Assembly (NCBI RefSeq): GCF_000384475.1
Contig: NZ_ARWB01000001.1
Coordinates: 1,406,176-1,470,175, forward strand
Length of the DNA: 64,000 nucleotides
Reading direction: 5' to 3'
Source of the DNA: Methylopila sp. M107
GTDB taxonomy: Bacteria; Pseudomonadota; Alphaproteobacteria; Rhizobiales; Methylopilaceae
Shown here: positions 54,237 through 62,683 of the stretch, piece after piece
How the letters are laid out: each line of letters begins with the position of its first letter
Position numbering within the stretch: position 1 is the stretch's first letter
Made by a program: the position numbers and the translations under genes
Notes under the pieces: model-generated
Seen by the model: only the letters and a program-made list of their open reading frames with translations
Told to the model about the DNA's origin: nothing
Database searches by the model: none

Positions 54237-55916
54237 ATGCGAGCACTTTTCCTCACGCTGCTGATCCTATTCGCAGGCGTCGCGGAGGCGTCCGCGCAGC
54301 GCCGCGTCGCGCTCGTCATCGGCAACGACGCCTACTCCAACCTCGGCCCCGAGCAGCAGCTCAAGAACGCGGTGAACGACAGCCGGGCGGTCGCGGCGTC
54401 GCTTCAGGGCATCGGCTACGAGGTCATCTCGGGCGAGAACCTCACCCGCAGCGCCATGGTCGACAAGCTGTTCGACCTCGCCTCCAGGCTCAAGACGGGC
54501 GACACCGCCTTCTTCTTCTACGCAGGGCACGGCGTGTCTTTCGCGGGCGCGAACTATCTGCTGCCCTCCGACGTGCCGATGCCTCGCGCCTCGGCCCGCT
54601 CCGAGGAGGGTCGGCTCGCGGACCAGGCCGTCGGCGAGGCGCTCATCACGGAGCGTCTCAAGGCCTCGGGCGCGACCGTCGTGGTGCTTGTGCTCGACGC
54701 CTGCCGCAACAATCCGCTGCAGAGTTCTGACAAGCGCTCCGTGGGCACGTCGCGGGGCCTCAGCATCCAGCCGCCGCCGCGCGGCGTCATAACGATCTAT
54801 TCGGCCGGCGCCGGCCAGACGGCGCTCGACCGGCTGGGCGACAACGACCCGGTGAAGAACTCGGTGTTCACCCGCGTGCTGCTGCAGAAGATCACGCAGC
54901 CCGACATGTCGATCCAGAAGCTCGCCCGCGCGACCCGCAACGAGGTCGCCGCCATGGCCGAAGGAATCGGCCACGACCAGGTGCCGGGCATCTATGACGA
55001 GATCGTGGGCGACGAAGTCTATCTCGGCGACAAGCCGGTCTCCGTCGCCAAGGCCGACGCCGGCGCGCAGGTTGCGCCGCCGCCCGTGCAGCCGACGGGT
55101 CCGACCGAGGACGAGATCGCCTGGGCGGTGCTGAAGGACAGCGGCACCTCGGCGCAGATCGGCGACCTGATCCGGCGCTATCCGCGCAGCGCGCTGATCT
55201 CGGTCTGGGCCGACCGGTTGAGTGTCGTGCAGCGCGAGGAGCAGGCGCGCAGCGCGCAGTCGGCTCCGCCGCAGCAGCAACCGTCGAACCAGTTCGCGAA
55301 TGTCGACAGACGCGATCCGCCGCCCTCCCCGCCTTCCGAATGGACCCGCCCGACGCCGCCCGTCGGCCAGTTCGCGACGCCGAGCTTCCCATGCTCGAAG
55401 GCGCGGCTTCCGGCCGAGCGCATCATCTGCGGTCGCCCGAACCTCGCGGCGCTCGACCGGCAACTCGCGGAACTCTATGCGGCGGCCGTGAAGTCGCCGA
55501 CGCTCGACGCCGGCCAGAGCCTGTGGCGCATCCAGCGCGACGCCTGCGCCAGCAGCTCGTCCACGCTCGACGCGCTCGCGGCCTGCGTCGAACGCTCCTA
55601 TCGCACACGCATCGGCATATTGGCGGCTGGCGCCGGCTCCCAGGGCGCGGCCTCGCCGACCGCCCGGTTCACGCCGAGCTTCGACTGCAAATATGCGCGC
55701 AGCCCGGTCGAGATCGCGATCTGCTCGGACCGCGATCTCGCAGGCCTCGACGTCGAGCTCGCGCGATCGGTCAACATCATGAAGGCGGTTCAGCGGTTCT
55801 CGCTCGGCGAACAGCAGAAGTGGCTCGCCGAACGCGACAGCTGCGCGGCCAATCCCGGCTCGATGCGCGTCTGCGTCGCCTCGGCCTATCGCCGGCGGAT
55901 CGCGGAACTGCGCTGA
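54237..55916 (+). CDS. Secreted caspase-family protein with LprI-like C-terminal repeats
   Basis: 559 residues. Signal peptide (MRALFLTLLILFAGVAEASA), then a caspase p20 domain: RVALVIGNDAYSNLGPEQQL, His in AFFFYAGHGVSFAGANYLLP (H98) and Cys in VLVLDACRNNPLQSSD (C156). After a Pro/Gln-rich linker come two copies of an LprI/DUF1311-like domain (about 385-460 FPCSKARLPAERIICGRPNL; about 475-555 FDCKYARSPVEIAICSDRDL). LprI was described as a lysozyme-inhibitor type domain. Both catalytic residues are present. This is the second caspase-like protein in 6 kb, with different C-terminal domains from the first. Confidence 0.88.
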   Translation: MRALFLTLLILFAGVAEASAQRRVALVIGNDAYSNLGPEQQLKNAVNDSRAVAASLQGIGYEVISGENLTRSAMVDKLFDLASRLKTGDTAFFFYAGHGVSFAGANYLLPSDVPMPRASARSEEGRLADQAVGEALITERLKASGATVVVLVLDACRNNPLQSSDKRSVGTSRGLSIQPPPRGVITIYSAGAGQTALDRLGDNDPVKNSVFTRVLLQKITQPDMSIQKLARATRNEVAAMAEGIGHDQVPGIYDEIVGDEVYLGDKPVSVAKADAGAQVAPPPVQPTGPTEDEIAWAVLKDSGTSAQIGDLIRRYPRSALISVWADRLSVVQREEQARSAQSAPPQQQPSNQFANVDRRDPPPSPPSEWTRPTPPVGQFATPSFPCSKARLPAERIICGRPNLAALDRQLAELYAAAVKSPTLDAGQSLWRIQRDACASSSSTLDALAACVERSYRTRIGILAAGAGSQGAASPTARFTPSFDCKYARSPVEIAICSDRDLAGLDVELARSVNIMKAVQRFSLGEQQKWLAERDSCAANPGSMRVCVASAYRRRIAELR

Positions 55917-56474
55917 TCAGGCGGCGCGCGGGGCGTCGAAGTCGAAGCGGGACTGTTCCGACGTCTCCGCTTCAAAGCGTACGCCTTCCAGCGCGAGCAG
56001 AAACGCTTTCGCTTCGAGCCCGCCGGCAAAGCCGGTGAGCTTGCCCGACGCGCCGATCACCCGGTGGCAGGGCGCGACGATCGACAGCGGGTTCCGGCCG
56101 TTCGCCGCGCCGACCGCGCGCGAGGCCTTTACGTCTCCCAGCAATCGGGCGAGTTCGCCATAGCTGCGGGTCTCGCCGTAGGGAATGTCGAGCAGCGCCG
56201 CCCAGACGCCCCGCTGGAAGGCCGACCCGTGGAACGCGAGCGGCAGGTCAAAGCGTCGGCGCTCGCCGGCGAAGTAGGCTTCGAGCTGGCGCGCGGCCTC
56301 CCGCAGGACGGGGTGCTCTTGCGAAAGCCGTGAGGGCTCGAGCGGCACGCGGCGGGGATCGTCGTTCTCCCAGAGCACCGCGACGAGCGCCGCCTGGGAC
56401 GCCACGAGCTTCAGTTCGCCGACTGGCGACGCCATGAGCCTGTGAGCGAGTTCTGGGGCGGTCGTCGTCATCAT
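55917..56474 (-). CDS. ogt: Methylated-DNA-protein-cysteine methyltransferase
   Basis: 185 residues. Suicide repair of O6-alkylguanine in DNA: the alkyl-acceptor motif NPLSIVAPCHRVIGASGKLT contains the acceptor Cys in PCHRV, preceded by FQRGVWAALLDIPYGETRSY and ELARLLGDVKASRAVG (helix-turn-helix with arginine finger). The N-terminal domain lacks Ada transcription-factor features. ATG at 56474 follows GGAAGGA by 5 bases. The stop abuts that of the convergent caspase gene with no gap. Confidence 0.92.
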   Translation of the reverse strand: MMTTTAPELAHRLMASPVGELKLVASQAALVAVLWENDDPRRVPLEPSRLSQEHPVLREAARQLEAYFAGERRRFDLPLAFHGSAFQRGVWAALLDIPYGETRSYGELARLLGDVKASRAVGAANGRNPLSIVAPCHRVIGASGKLTGFAGGLEAKAFLLALEGVRFEAETSEQSRFDFDAPRAA

Positions 56475-56647
56475 GCCGATCCTTCCACGGCGGCGCCCCG
56501 CCGGGCGACCTCGCGCCAAGGCTTAAATTGCGCCGCCAAGGCGGCCGATCCGCTTCTTGCTTTCAAAGCCCCGCAATCCTCGCGACGCGCGCGTGGCCCG
56601 GCAATTACTTTCTTCACGGGCCCGCTCCCGTCGCGCCTAATCGCGAC

Positions 56648-56950
56648 ATGATAGACGCCGAAGCCCATCATCCCGCCGAAGTAAGACTGTCCGGAAACGG
56701 ACGGCTGCTCGAACTCCTCTGGGGCGACGGCTCGTCGACCCGGCTCGGCGCGACGACGCTGCGCCGCGGCAGCCGCTCCGCCGGCTCGGTCCGCGCCGCG
56801 GTCGACGGCAGGACGGTCGAGCCGCCCGAGGATCTGGCGATCCGGGACGTCGAACCGATCGGCGCCTATGCGCTCCGCCTCGCCTTCTCGGACGGCCACG
56901 ACCGGGGCGTCTACCCCTGGGGTTACTTGCGCGAACTCGGCGCCGAGTGA
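56648..56950 (+). CDS. DUF971 (GBBH-like N-terminal domain) protein
   Basis: 100 residues of the DUF971 family, also found as the N-terminal domain of gamma-butyrobetaine hydroxylase and near iron-sulfur proteins. Visible signatures are EVRLSGNGRLLELLWGDGSS and LRLAFSDGHDRGVYPWGYLR. It lies 10 bases upstream of the flavoprotein gene, so it is probably in the same operon. A role in Fe-S or flavin chemistry is inferred from that context. Confidence 0.85.
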   Translation: MIDAEAHHPAEVRLSGNGRLLELLWGDGSSTRLGATTLRRGSRSAGSVRAAVDGRTVEPPEDLAIRDVEPIGAYALRLAFSDGHDRGVYPWGYLRELGAE

Positions 56951-56960
56951 GGTTTTCGAC

Positions 56961-58694
56961 ATGGACGAGATCAAGGACGGCCTCGCCGAGGTCGCATGCG
57001 ACGTGCTGGTCATCGGCGGCGGCACGGCCGGGCCGATGGCGGCCTACAAGGCCAAGGTCCGCAATCCGAAGCTCCGGGTGATCCTGCTCGAGAAGGCGAA
57101 TGTCCGCCGCTCCGGCGCGATCTCGATGGGGATGGACGGACTGAACAACGCCGTCATCCCCGGCTACGCGACGCCCGAGCAGTATGTGAAGGAGATCACG
57201 ATCGCCAATGACGGGATCGTCGATCAGGCGCCGGTGCTGAAATACGCCGAGCAGTGCTACTCGATCATCGAGGAGCTCGACCGCTTTGGCATCCGCTTCC
57301 AGAAGACCGAGAACGGCGATTTCGAGGTCAAGAAGGTCCATCATCTCGGCACCTACGTGCTGCCGATGCCGAACGGCGACACGGTCAAGAAGGCGCTCTA
57401 CCGGCAGCTCCGCCGCGAGCAGATCCTGATCTCGAACCGCTATATGGCGACCCGTCTGCTGACCGCCGACGACGGCCGCGTGGCGGGCGCGATCGCGGTC
57501 AACGCTCGCACGGCCGAGTTCCTCGTGGTGCGCGCCAAGACCGTGATCCTGTGCATGGGCGCCGCGGGGCGCCTCGGCCTGCCGCAGTCCGGATATCTCT
57601 GGGGCACATACGAGAACGCCGCCAATTCCGGCGACGGCTACGCCATGGCCTACCATGCGGGCGCGGCGCTCGCGAACCTCGAATGCTACCAGATCAACCC
57701 GCTGATCAAGGACTATAACGGCCCGGCCTGCGCCTATGTGGCGGGGCCGTTCGGCGCCTACACCACCAACAGCCAAGGCGCCCGCTTCATCGAATGCGAC
57801 TACTGGTCGGGCCAGATGATGCAGGAGTTCTACAATGAGCTGCAGTCCGGCAAGGGCCCGGTGTTCCTGAAGCTCGACCATCTCCACGGCGACACGGTCA
57901 CCGAGATCGAGGACATCCTGCACAAGGTCGAAAGGCCCTCGCGCGGCCGGTTCCACGAGGGCCGCGGCACGAACTATCGCGAGCGCATGATCGAGATGCA
58001 CATCTCCGAGATCGGGTTCTGCTCGGGCCACAGCGCGTCCGGCGTGTTCGTCGACGACTTGGCCCGCACCACCGTGCCCGGGCTCTATGCGGCCGGCGAC
58101 ATGGCTAACGTGCCGCACAATTACATGCTGGGCGCCTTCACCAATGGCGCGGTCGCGGGCGAGCACGCAGCCGACGTCTCGGCCGAGATCGACCTCCCGT
58201 CCTTCGATCAGGGACAGCTCGAACTGGAGCGCGAGCGCGTGCTGGCGCCGACCCGGCGCGACGACGGCGTGCCGCCGAACCAGATCGAGTACAAGACGCG
58301 GCGCCTCGTCAACGACTACCTGCAGCCGCCGAAGGTCACGGCGAAGATGCGCCTCGGACAGACGCGCCTCGCGGAGACGCGCGACGATCTCGAAAACCGC
58401 ATGGCGGTGCGCGACGCCCACGAGCTGATGCGCGGGCTCGAGGCCGCGTCGATCCTCGACTGCGCCGATATGGCGGCGGCGGCTTCGCTCTACCGGACCG
58501 AAAGCCGCTGGGGCCTCTACCACAACCGCGTCGACCATCCCGAGAAGGACGACGACTGGTTCTGCCACACCCTGCTCAGCAAGCGCGACGGACGGATGGT
58601 CTCCGAAAAGCGCGCGATCGAACCCTACATCGTGCCGATCGAGGATCACGAGCGGTCGGCCTACGACCGCCAGCGCGTCCGCCAGCACGCCTGA
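56961..58694 (+). CDS. FAD-dependent oxidoreductase of the AprA / fumarate reductase superfamily
   Basis: 577 residues. FAD-binding dinucleotide motif VLVIGGGTAGPMAAYKAKV at the N-terminus, LEKANVRRSGAISMGMDG, an FAD-contact ILCMGAAGRLGLPQSGY, and the C-terminal VPGLYAAGDMANVPHNYMLG with AFTNGAVAGEHAAD. These place it in the succinate dehydrogenase/fumarate reductase flavoprotein superfamily, closest by eye to adenylylsulfate reductase alpha. It is much smaller and lacks the partner beta-subunit length. It sits upstream of a 2[4Fe-4S] ferredoxin and a HEAT-repeat protein. The substrate is unknown; sulfur or organosulfur oxidation is a plausible guess. Soluble, no signal. Confidence 0.85.
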   Translation: MDEIKDGLAEVACDVLVIGGGTAGPMAAYKAKVRNPKLRVILLEKANVRRSGAISMGMDGLNNAVIPGYATPEQYVKEITIANDGIVDQAPVLKYAEQCYSIIEELDRFGIRFQKTENGDFEVKKVHHLGTYVLPMPNGDTVKKALYRQLRREQILISNRYMATRLLTADDGRVAGAIAVNARTAEFLVVRAKTVILCMGAAGRLGLPQSGYLWGTYENAANSGDGYAMAYHAGAALANLECYQINPLIKDYNGPACAYVAGPFGAYTTNSQGARFIECDYWSGQMMQEFYNELQSGKGPVFLKLDHLHGDTVTEIEDILHKVERPSRGRFHEGRGTNYRERMIEMHISEIGFCSGHSASGVFVDDLARTTVPGLYAAGDMANVPHNYMLGAFTNGAVAGEHAADVSAEIDLPSFDQGQLELERERVLAPTRRDDGVPPNQIEYKTRRLVNDYLQPPKVTAKMRLGQTRLAETRDDLENRMAVRDAHELMRGLEAASILDCADMAAAASLYRTESRWGLYHNRVDHPEKDDDWFCHTLLSKRDGRMVSEKRAIEPYIVPIEDHERSAYDRQRVRQHA

Positions 58695-58718
58695 AGCGCC
58701 GAACGGGACATCGCATCC

Positions 58719-58952
58719 ATGCCTCTCGCCAGTTCACCGACAACCGTTCCCGTCGTCGTCGACGACGCCAAATGCATCGCCGAGAAGGGCTGCACGGTCT
58801 GCGTCGACGTCTGCCCGCTCGACGTGCTGCGGATCAGCGAAATGACCGGAAAGGCCTACATGAAGTATGACGAGTGCTGGTACTGCATGCCGTGCGAGAC
58901 CGACTGCCCGACGGGCGCGGTCACGGTCAATATCCCCTATCTGCTGCGCTGA
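58719..58952 (+). CDS. 2[4Fe-4S] ferredoxin (AprB-like)
   Basis: 77 residues with two cluster-binding motifs: CIAEKGCTVCVDVCP (residues 19-33, a modified spacing typical of AprB-like ferredoxins) and CWYCMPCETDCP (about 53-64). It probably shuttles electrons from the adjacent flavoprotein. The C-terminus GAVTVNIPYLLR is short, unlike AprB, which has a long extension wrapping AprA. It is 24 bases after the flavoprotein stop and 2 bases before the HEAT-repeat start. Confidence 0.88.
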   Translation: MPLASSPTTVPVVVDDAKCIAEKGCTVCVDVCPLDVLRISEMTGKAYMKYDECWYCMPCETDCPTGAVTVNIPYLLR

Positions 58953-58954
58953 CG

Positions 58955-59914
58955 ATGAGCGTGTTCGAGCCTTTCGAAGCCTTTGGCGATCTCGAGGAGT
59001 TCACCGAACGGCTGCGCGATCCGGACCCGTCCGTCCGTCGCCTCGCCGCGATCGAGCTCGGCGAGACGGCGTCTCCGGAAGCCGTCGCGCTGCTGGCCGA
59101 AGCCATCACGGACGCCTCTCCGGACGTCCGCCGGCAGGCCGCGCTCGCCCTCGGTGACTTCGACGGGCGGGCGGTCGCCGAGGCGCTCGCGATCGGGCTG
59201 CAGGACGCCGATCGGGAGGCGGCGATCGCCGCCGCCGACAGCCTCGCCGAACTCAAGGATCCGGACGCCGCCCCGCCTCTGCTGCCGCTCGTCGCCCATG
59301 AAGACGCCTTCGTGCGCGCCGGCGCCCTGCGCGGCCTGAAGGCGCTGCGGTCGCCGGACGCGTTCGGGCCCGCGGTCACGGCGCTGCGCGATCCCGCGCC
59401 GGAGGCGCGCGTCCAGGCGGTCGGCGTGATCGCCTATCTGAAGCAGGCCGAGGCCCTGCCCTCGCTGATCGCCGCCGCGAAGGACGGGGCGCCGGAGGTG
59501 CGCGAGGCCGCGATCAACGCGCTCGCATTCTCCCGCCACGGCAACGCCGCCGACGCCGTCTCCTCGGCGCTCGGCGATCCGGACTGGCGCGTCCGCGCCG
59601 CCGCGGCCGAGACGCTCGGGCGGATCGGCCTTGGCGAGGCGGCCGCGACGCTCACGGAAGCGCTCCGCGACGCGTTCTGGCAGGTCCGCCAGAAGGCGCT
59701 GCAGAGCCTCGGCAAACTCCGCGAGCGCTCCGCCGCTCCGGCCGTCATTCCGCTGCTCGACGAGGAACTGCCGATCCTGCGCAAGGAGGCCGCGGCGACG
59801 CTCGGCGAGATCGGCGACGGGTCCGCGCGAGCCGCTCTCGAGGGCCGGGCGGACGATCCCGATCCGGACGTCCGCAAGACCGTGCGCTGGGCTCTCGACA
59901 GGCTGGCGGCCTAG
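58955..59914 (+). CDS. HEAT-repeat protein
   Basis: 319 residues made of about nine HEAT/PBS-lyase-type repeats of roughly 31 residues (for example LRDPDPSVRRLAAIELGE, ITDASPDVRRQAALALGD, LGDPDWRVRAAAAETLGR). The protein would fold as a curved helical scaffold, probably for binding the flavoprotein-ferredoxin pair or assisting its assembly. Start ATG at 58955 lies directly after the ferredoxin stop, so the genes are coupled. No catalytic residues are visible. Confidence 0.88.
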   Translation: MSVFEPFEAFGDLEEFTERLRDPDPSVRRLAAIELGETASPEAVALLAEAITDASPDVRRQAALALGDFDGRAVAEALAIGLQDADREAAIAAADSLAELKDPDAAPPLLPLVAHEDAFVRAGALRGLKALRSPDAFGPAVTALRDPAPEARVQAVGVIAYLKQAEALPSLIAAAKDGAPEVREAAINALAFSRHGNAADAVSSALGDPDWRVRAAAAETLGRIGLGEAAATLTEALRDAFWQVRQKALQSLGKLRERSAAPAVIPLLDEELPILRKEAAATLGEIGDGSARAALEGRADDPDPDVRKTVRWALDRLAA

Positions 59915-59924
59915 CCACGACTGA

Positions 59925-60038
59925 TCGTCATTCCGGCTGACGCGAAGCGGAAGGCCGGAATCCAGAAACACAAACGTTTCAGGGCGTAACGGAGACAGTG
60001 ATGGGTCTGGATCCCGGCCCTGACGGCCGGGATGACAG
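59925..60038. repeat. Palindromic repeat (family C, GTCATTCCGGC type)
   Basis: ATCGTCATTCCGGCTGACGC with GAAGGCCGGAATCCAGAAAC, a CACAAACGTTTCAGG spacer and ATCCCGGCCCTGACGGCCGG with GATGACAGC. It has the same architecture as 20985-21086 and lies between the convergent HEAT-repeat and Crp/Fnr genes. Confidence 0.75.
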
Positions 60039-60058
60039 CTCCATTCGAGCCGCCCGGC

Positions 60059-60865
60059 CTAACCGCGGTCGGCGAACACGATCTCCTGCAGCCTGTCGGG
60101 CCGCGCGATGCGGATGCCGCGGGCGTCGATCGTGACGACGCCCTCGCGCTGGAAGCGCTTCAGCATCATGGTGACCCACTGGCGCGTCGAGCCGACCATG
60201 GCGGCGATCTGGTCGTGGGTGACCTTGCGACGGACCACGATCGCCGCGCCCTCGCGGACGCCGTAGAGTTCGCCGAGATTGAGCAGGAACTGGGCGAGCC
60301 GCTCGATCACCGAGCGCGTGCCCAGCATCTGCGCCATCGACGAGTAGCACTTGCCCTTCGAGACCAGCCCCTCGATCAGGCAGAGCGCGAAATTCGGCAC
60401 CGTGGCGACGAGATTTGCGAGCGCGGCGCTCGGCAGGTTCAGGATGCGGCAATCGTCGAGCGCCTCTCCGGACCAGACATGCACGCCGCCGTCCGCGACC
60501 TCCGGGCCGCCGATGAAATGGCCCGGCGTCCAGTAGGCGAGCGTGATCTGCCGTCCGGACGGGGCGGTGTAGAAAACCCGCACGCGGCCCTGTTCGATGA
60601 TGAAGATGCCCTTGTGCGGGTCGCCCTGCGCGAAGACGGCCTCGCCCGCCCTGACCGAAAGCGCCCGGCCGCGCTTCGTCACCAGCGCGCGCTCGTCCGC
60701 CGTGAGCCGGTCGAGGAAACGCGCCCCGGCGTCGAGGCCCTGCGCGGTCTCGCTGAGGAACAGCGAGGCGTCGCCCGCGAGGCCCTCCAGCACAACCGGC
60801 TCGGCGCGTCGCGCGGACCGGCGCGGAACGTCGCGGACATCGGGGTCGGGCGCCGTGGTCAGCAT
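60059..60865 (-). CDS. Crp/Fnr-family transcriptional regulator
   Basis: 268 residues: an N-terminal cyclic-nucleotide-binding-like domain (about 65-170, GEAVFAQGDPHKGIFIIEQG) and a C-terminal winged HTH (VTHDQIAAMVGSTRQWVTMM). The four cysteines of FNR are absent, so it is not an Fe-S oxygen sensor of that type. ATG at 60865 follows AAAGG by 11 bases; an upstream TTG is too close to the ribosome site. It is convergent with the flavoprotein-ferredoxin-HEAT unit, which may be among its targets (inference). Confidence 0.88.
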   Translation of the reverse strand: MLTTAPDPDVRDVPRRSARRAEPVVLEGLAGDASLFLSETAQGLDAGARFLDRLTADERALVTKRGRALSVRAGEAVFAQGDPHKGIFIIEQGRVRVFYTAPSGRQITLAYWTPGHFIGGPEVADGGVHVWSGEALDDCRILNLPSAALANLVATVPNFALCLIEGLVSKGKCYSSMAQMLGTRSVIERLAQFLLNLGELYGVREGAAIVVRRKVTHDQIAAMVGSTRQWVTMMLKRFQREGVVTIDARGIRIARPDRLQEIVFADRG

Positions 60866-61013
60866 CGCGGTCAATGCCTTTCGGAGCGGCGAAGCCCACG
60901 CCCCGCCTCAGCAATCGATTGAATTTATAGATATTAAAGAAAGAACTGTCGCGCGCTGTTTTCGCACAGGCTGGCGACGGGGCCCACCTCCGGACCACCG
61001 TCGGCGACCGGGC

Positions 61014-61820
61014 TCAGACGGGTGGGGTCTCGATCACCCGCAGGCCGCCCCATCGGCCGCGGCGCGCGATGGCCAGAACGTGGCCCGGCGTCGGCCGGCG
61101 CTGGGCGAAGCGCCAGCCCTGTCCGTCCTCCGTCCGCAGCGCGGCGAAATCCCCGTGTCCGGCGGAGGCTCCCATGTCGAAGACGCAACTCGTCATGGCG
61201 CCGGATAGCCCGACGCCGCGGGCCTTCAGATAGGCTTCCTTCAGCGTCCATAGATGCAGGAACATCTCGTTCCGAAGTTCCACGGGCGCTTCGGCGAGCG
61301 CGGCCGCCTCCTCGGGCGCGCAGACGAGCGGGGCGAGATCGTCGACCTCGACCTGACGATCGGAGGTTTCCACGTCGACGCCCAGCTCGCTTCCGCTCGA
61401 GACGACGAGCGCGACGAGCCCGTCGGTATGCGCGAGGTTGAAGCCGAGATCCCAGCCGACGTCGTCATGATCGATGACCGGCCGGCCATGCGCATTGGCG
61501 CGGAAGCGCCATTGGCCCGGGGGGAGAGGCGCATAGCGGCTGAGCGTCGCCCTGAGCAGGGCTCGTCCCGCAAGGTGCAGACGGCGCGCGCCGGAATCGC
61601 GAAACGCTTCGTTGCGCGCCAGTTCGTCCGCGGAAAGCAGACCTCGCCACGCAGCCTCGGCGCACAGGTCCTCAGACCCGACCTCCAGCAGCCAGAGATG
61701 GACGACGCCCGCCTGCGCCTCCAAGGCCAGAGTTGGCTCGAATCGCGCATCAACGCCCGCCGCGCCCCCTGCCGGGCCTGATTTGCTCAAGGCATTCCTT
61801 CCAGGCATGAAGTTTTCCAT
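61014..61820 (-). CDS. 4'-phosphopantetheinyl transferase (Sfp-type)
   Basis: 268 residues. Transfers phosphopantetheine from CoA to the serine of carrier proteins. Motifs: WRFRANAHGRPVIDHDDVGW, the Mg-binding GVDVETSDRQVEVDD and WTLKEAYLKARGVGLSGAM. No acyl-, peptidyl- or aryl-carrier gene is near, so its substrate lies elsewhere. It is divergent from the sigma factor. The start is either ATG at 61820 or ATG at 61808. Confidence 0.87.
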   Translation of the reverse strand: MENFMPGRNALSKSGPAGGAAGVDARFEPTLALEAQAGVVHLWLLEVGSEDLCAEAAWRGLLSADELARNEAFRDSGARRLHLAGRALLRATLSRYAPLPPGQWRFRANAHGRPVIDHDDVGWDLGFNLAHTDGLVALVVSSGSELGVDVETSDRQVEVDDLAPLVCAPEEAAALAEAPVELRNEMFLHLWTLKEAYLKARGVGLSGAMTSCVFDMGASAGHGDFAALRTEDGQGWRFAQRRPTPGHVLAIARRGRWGGLRVIETPPV

Positions 61821-62026
61821 CCAACGACAATAGATTATTTCGCCAACGCCGCGTGCGACAAAATAGTCTTTAAAATCTATCCGACCGCCACCCCTTCAGT
61901 ATAAAGCGTTGCGGCGCACTATTCGGATTAGAGAAATTACAAGATGCTGCTGAACTGTTGATCGGAAGAATTCGTCGACCACTTATGCCGCTCCACGGAA
62001 TTGTTACCGTCTGATCGGGGGCGCAG

Positions 62027-62683
62027 GTGACTTCGAACCAATCGACGCAGATGCTCATGCGGCGCGACCAGCCTGTCGCACGGAGACGGCGCGTCCCGGA
62101 CGGACGCGCTCGCCTGGTTCAGGCGCTTGTCTCGCGCCGGGACATGCTTGTGACGACCGCAGCCAGGATCATCGGCTGTCCGAGGCACGCCGAAGACATC
62201 GTGCAGAACATCGCGCTCAAGCTTTGTGAATGCCCGCGGCTGCCCGAGTTCAAGGATCCGCACGGCTATGTCCGCCGCATGGTGCGGAACGCGGCGATCG
62301 ACGCCGTGCGGCGGGTGGCGGGCGAACGCCGTGTGATCGCGGCCGACGCCGACGCCGAAAAGGCGCCGGAGCCGACCGGCTGCGCCCTTGATCGCATGGA
62401 GGCCTGCGAGGCGCTTGCGGCGGCGATCGACGCGCTGGCGCAGATGCCGGTCCGCACTCGCGCGGCCCTCGTCGCGCATCGCCTCCGCGGCGAAGCACAG
62501 AAGGACATCGCCGCCCGCCTCGGCGTCTCGCCGACGCTCGTCAATTTCATGGTGCGGGACGCGACCGCGGTCTGCCGCGAGGCCGCCGAGGCCCCGCACA
62601 AGCAGCTATCCGCACTCATGCCGACCGACGCGGCGTCGCGGCGCTCGCGGGCCCGGAGCGGCCCGAGCCGGCTGCGTTCGTAA
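62027..62683 (+). CDS. ECF/FecI-type RNA polymerase sigma factor
   Basis: 218 residues. Region 2 (LVTTAARIIGCPRHAEDIVQ, LPEFKDPHGYVRRMVRNAAI) and region 4 (LPVRTR-like QMPVRTRAALVAHRLRGEAQ, KDIAARLGVSPTLVNFMVRD) are visible; the arrangement recalls FecI-type ECF factors controlling iron-uptake genes. The GTG at 62027 has GGGG five bases upstream; ATG at 62051 is an alternative. No anti-sigma gene or TonB receptor is adjacent. The 3' end overlaps the convergent DUF418 gene by 68 bases. The long basic tail is unusual. Confidence 0.8.
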   Translation: MTSNQSTQMLMRRDQPVARRRRVPDGRARLVQALVSRRDMLVTTAARIIGCPRHAEDIVQNIALKLCECPRLPEFKDPHGYVRRMVRNAAIDAVRRVAGERRVIAADADAEKAPEPTGCALDRMEACEALAAAIDALAQMPVRTRAALVAHRLRGEAQKDIAARLGVSPTLVNFMVRDATAVCREAAEAPHKQLSALMPTDAASRRSRARSGPSRLRS

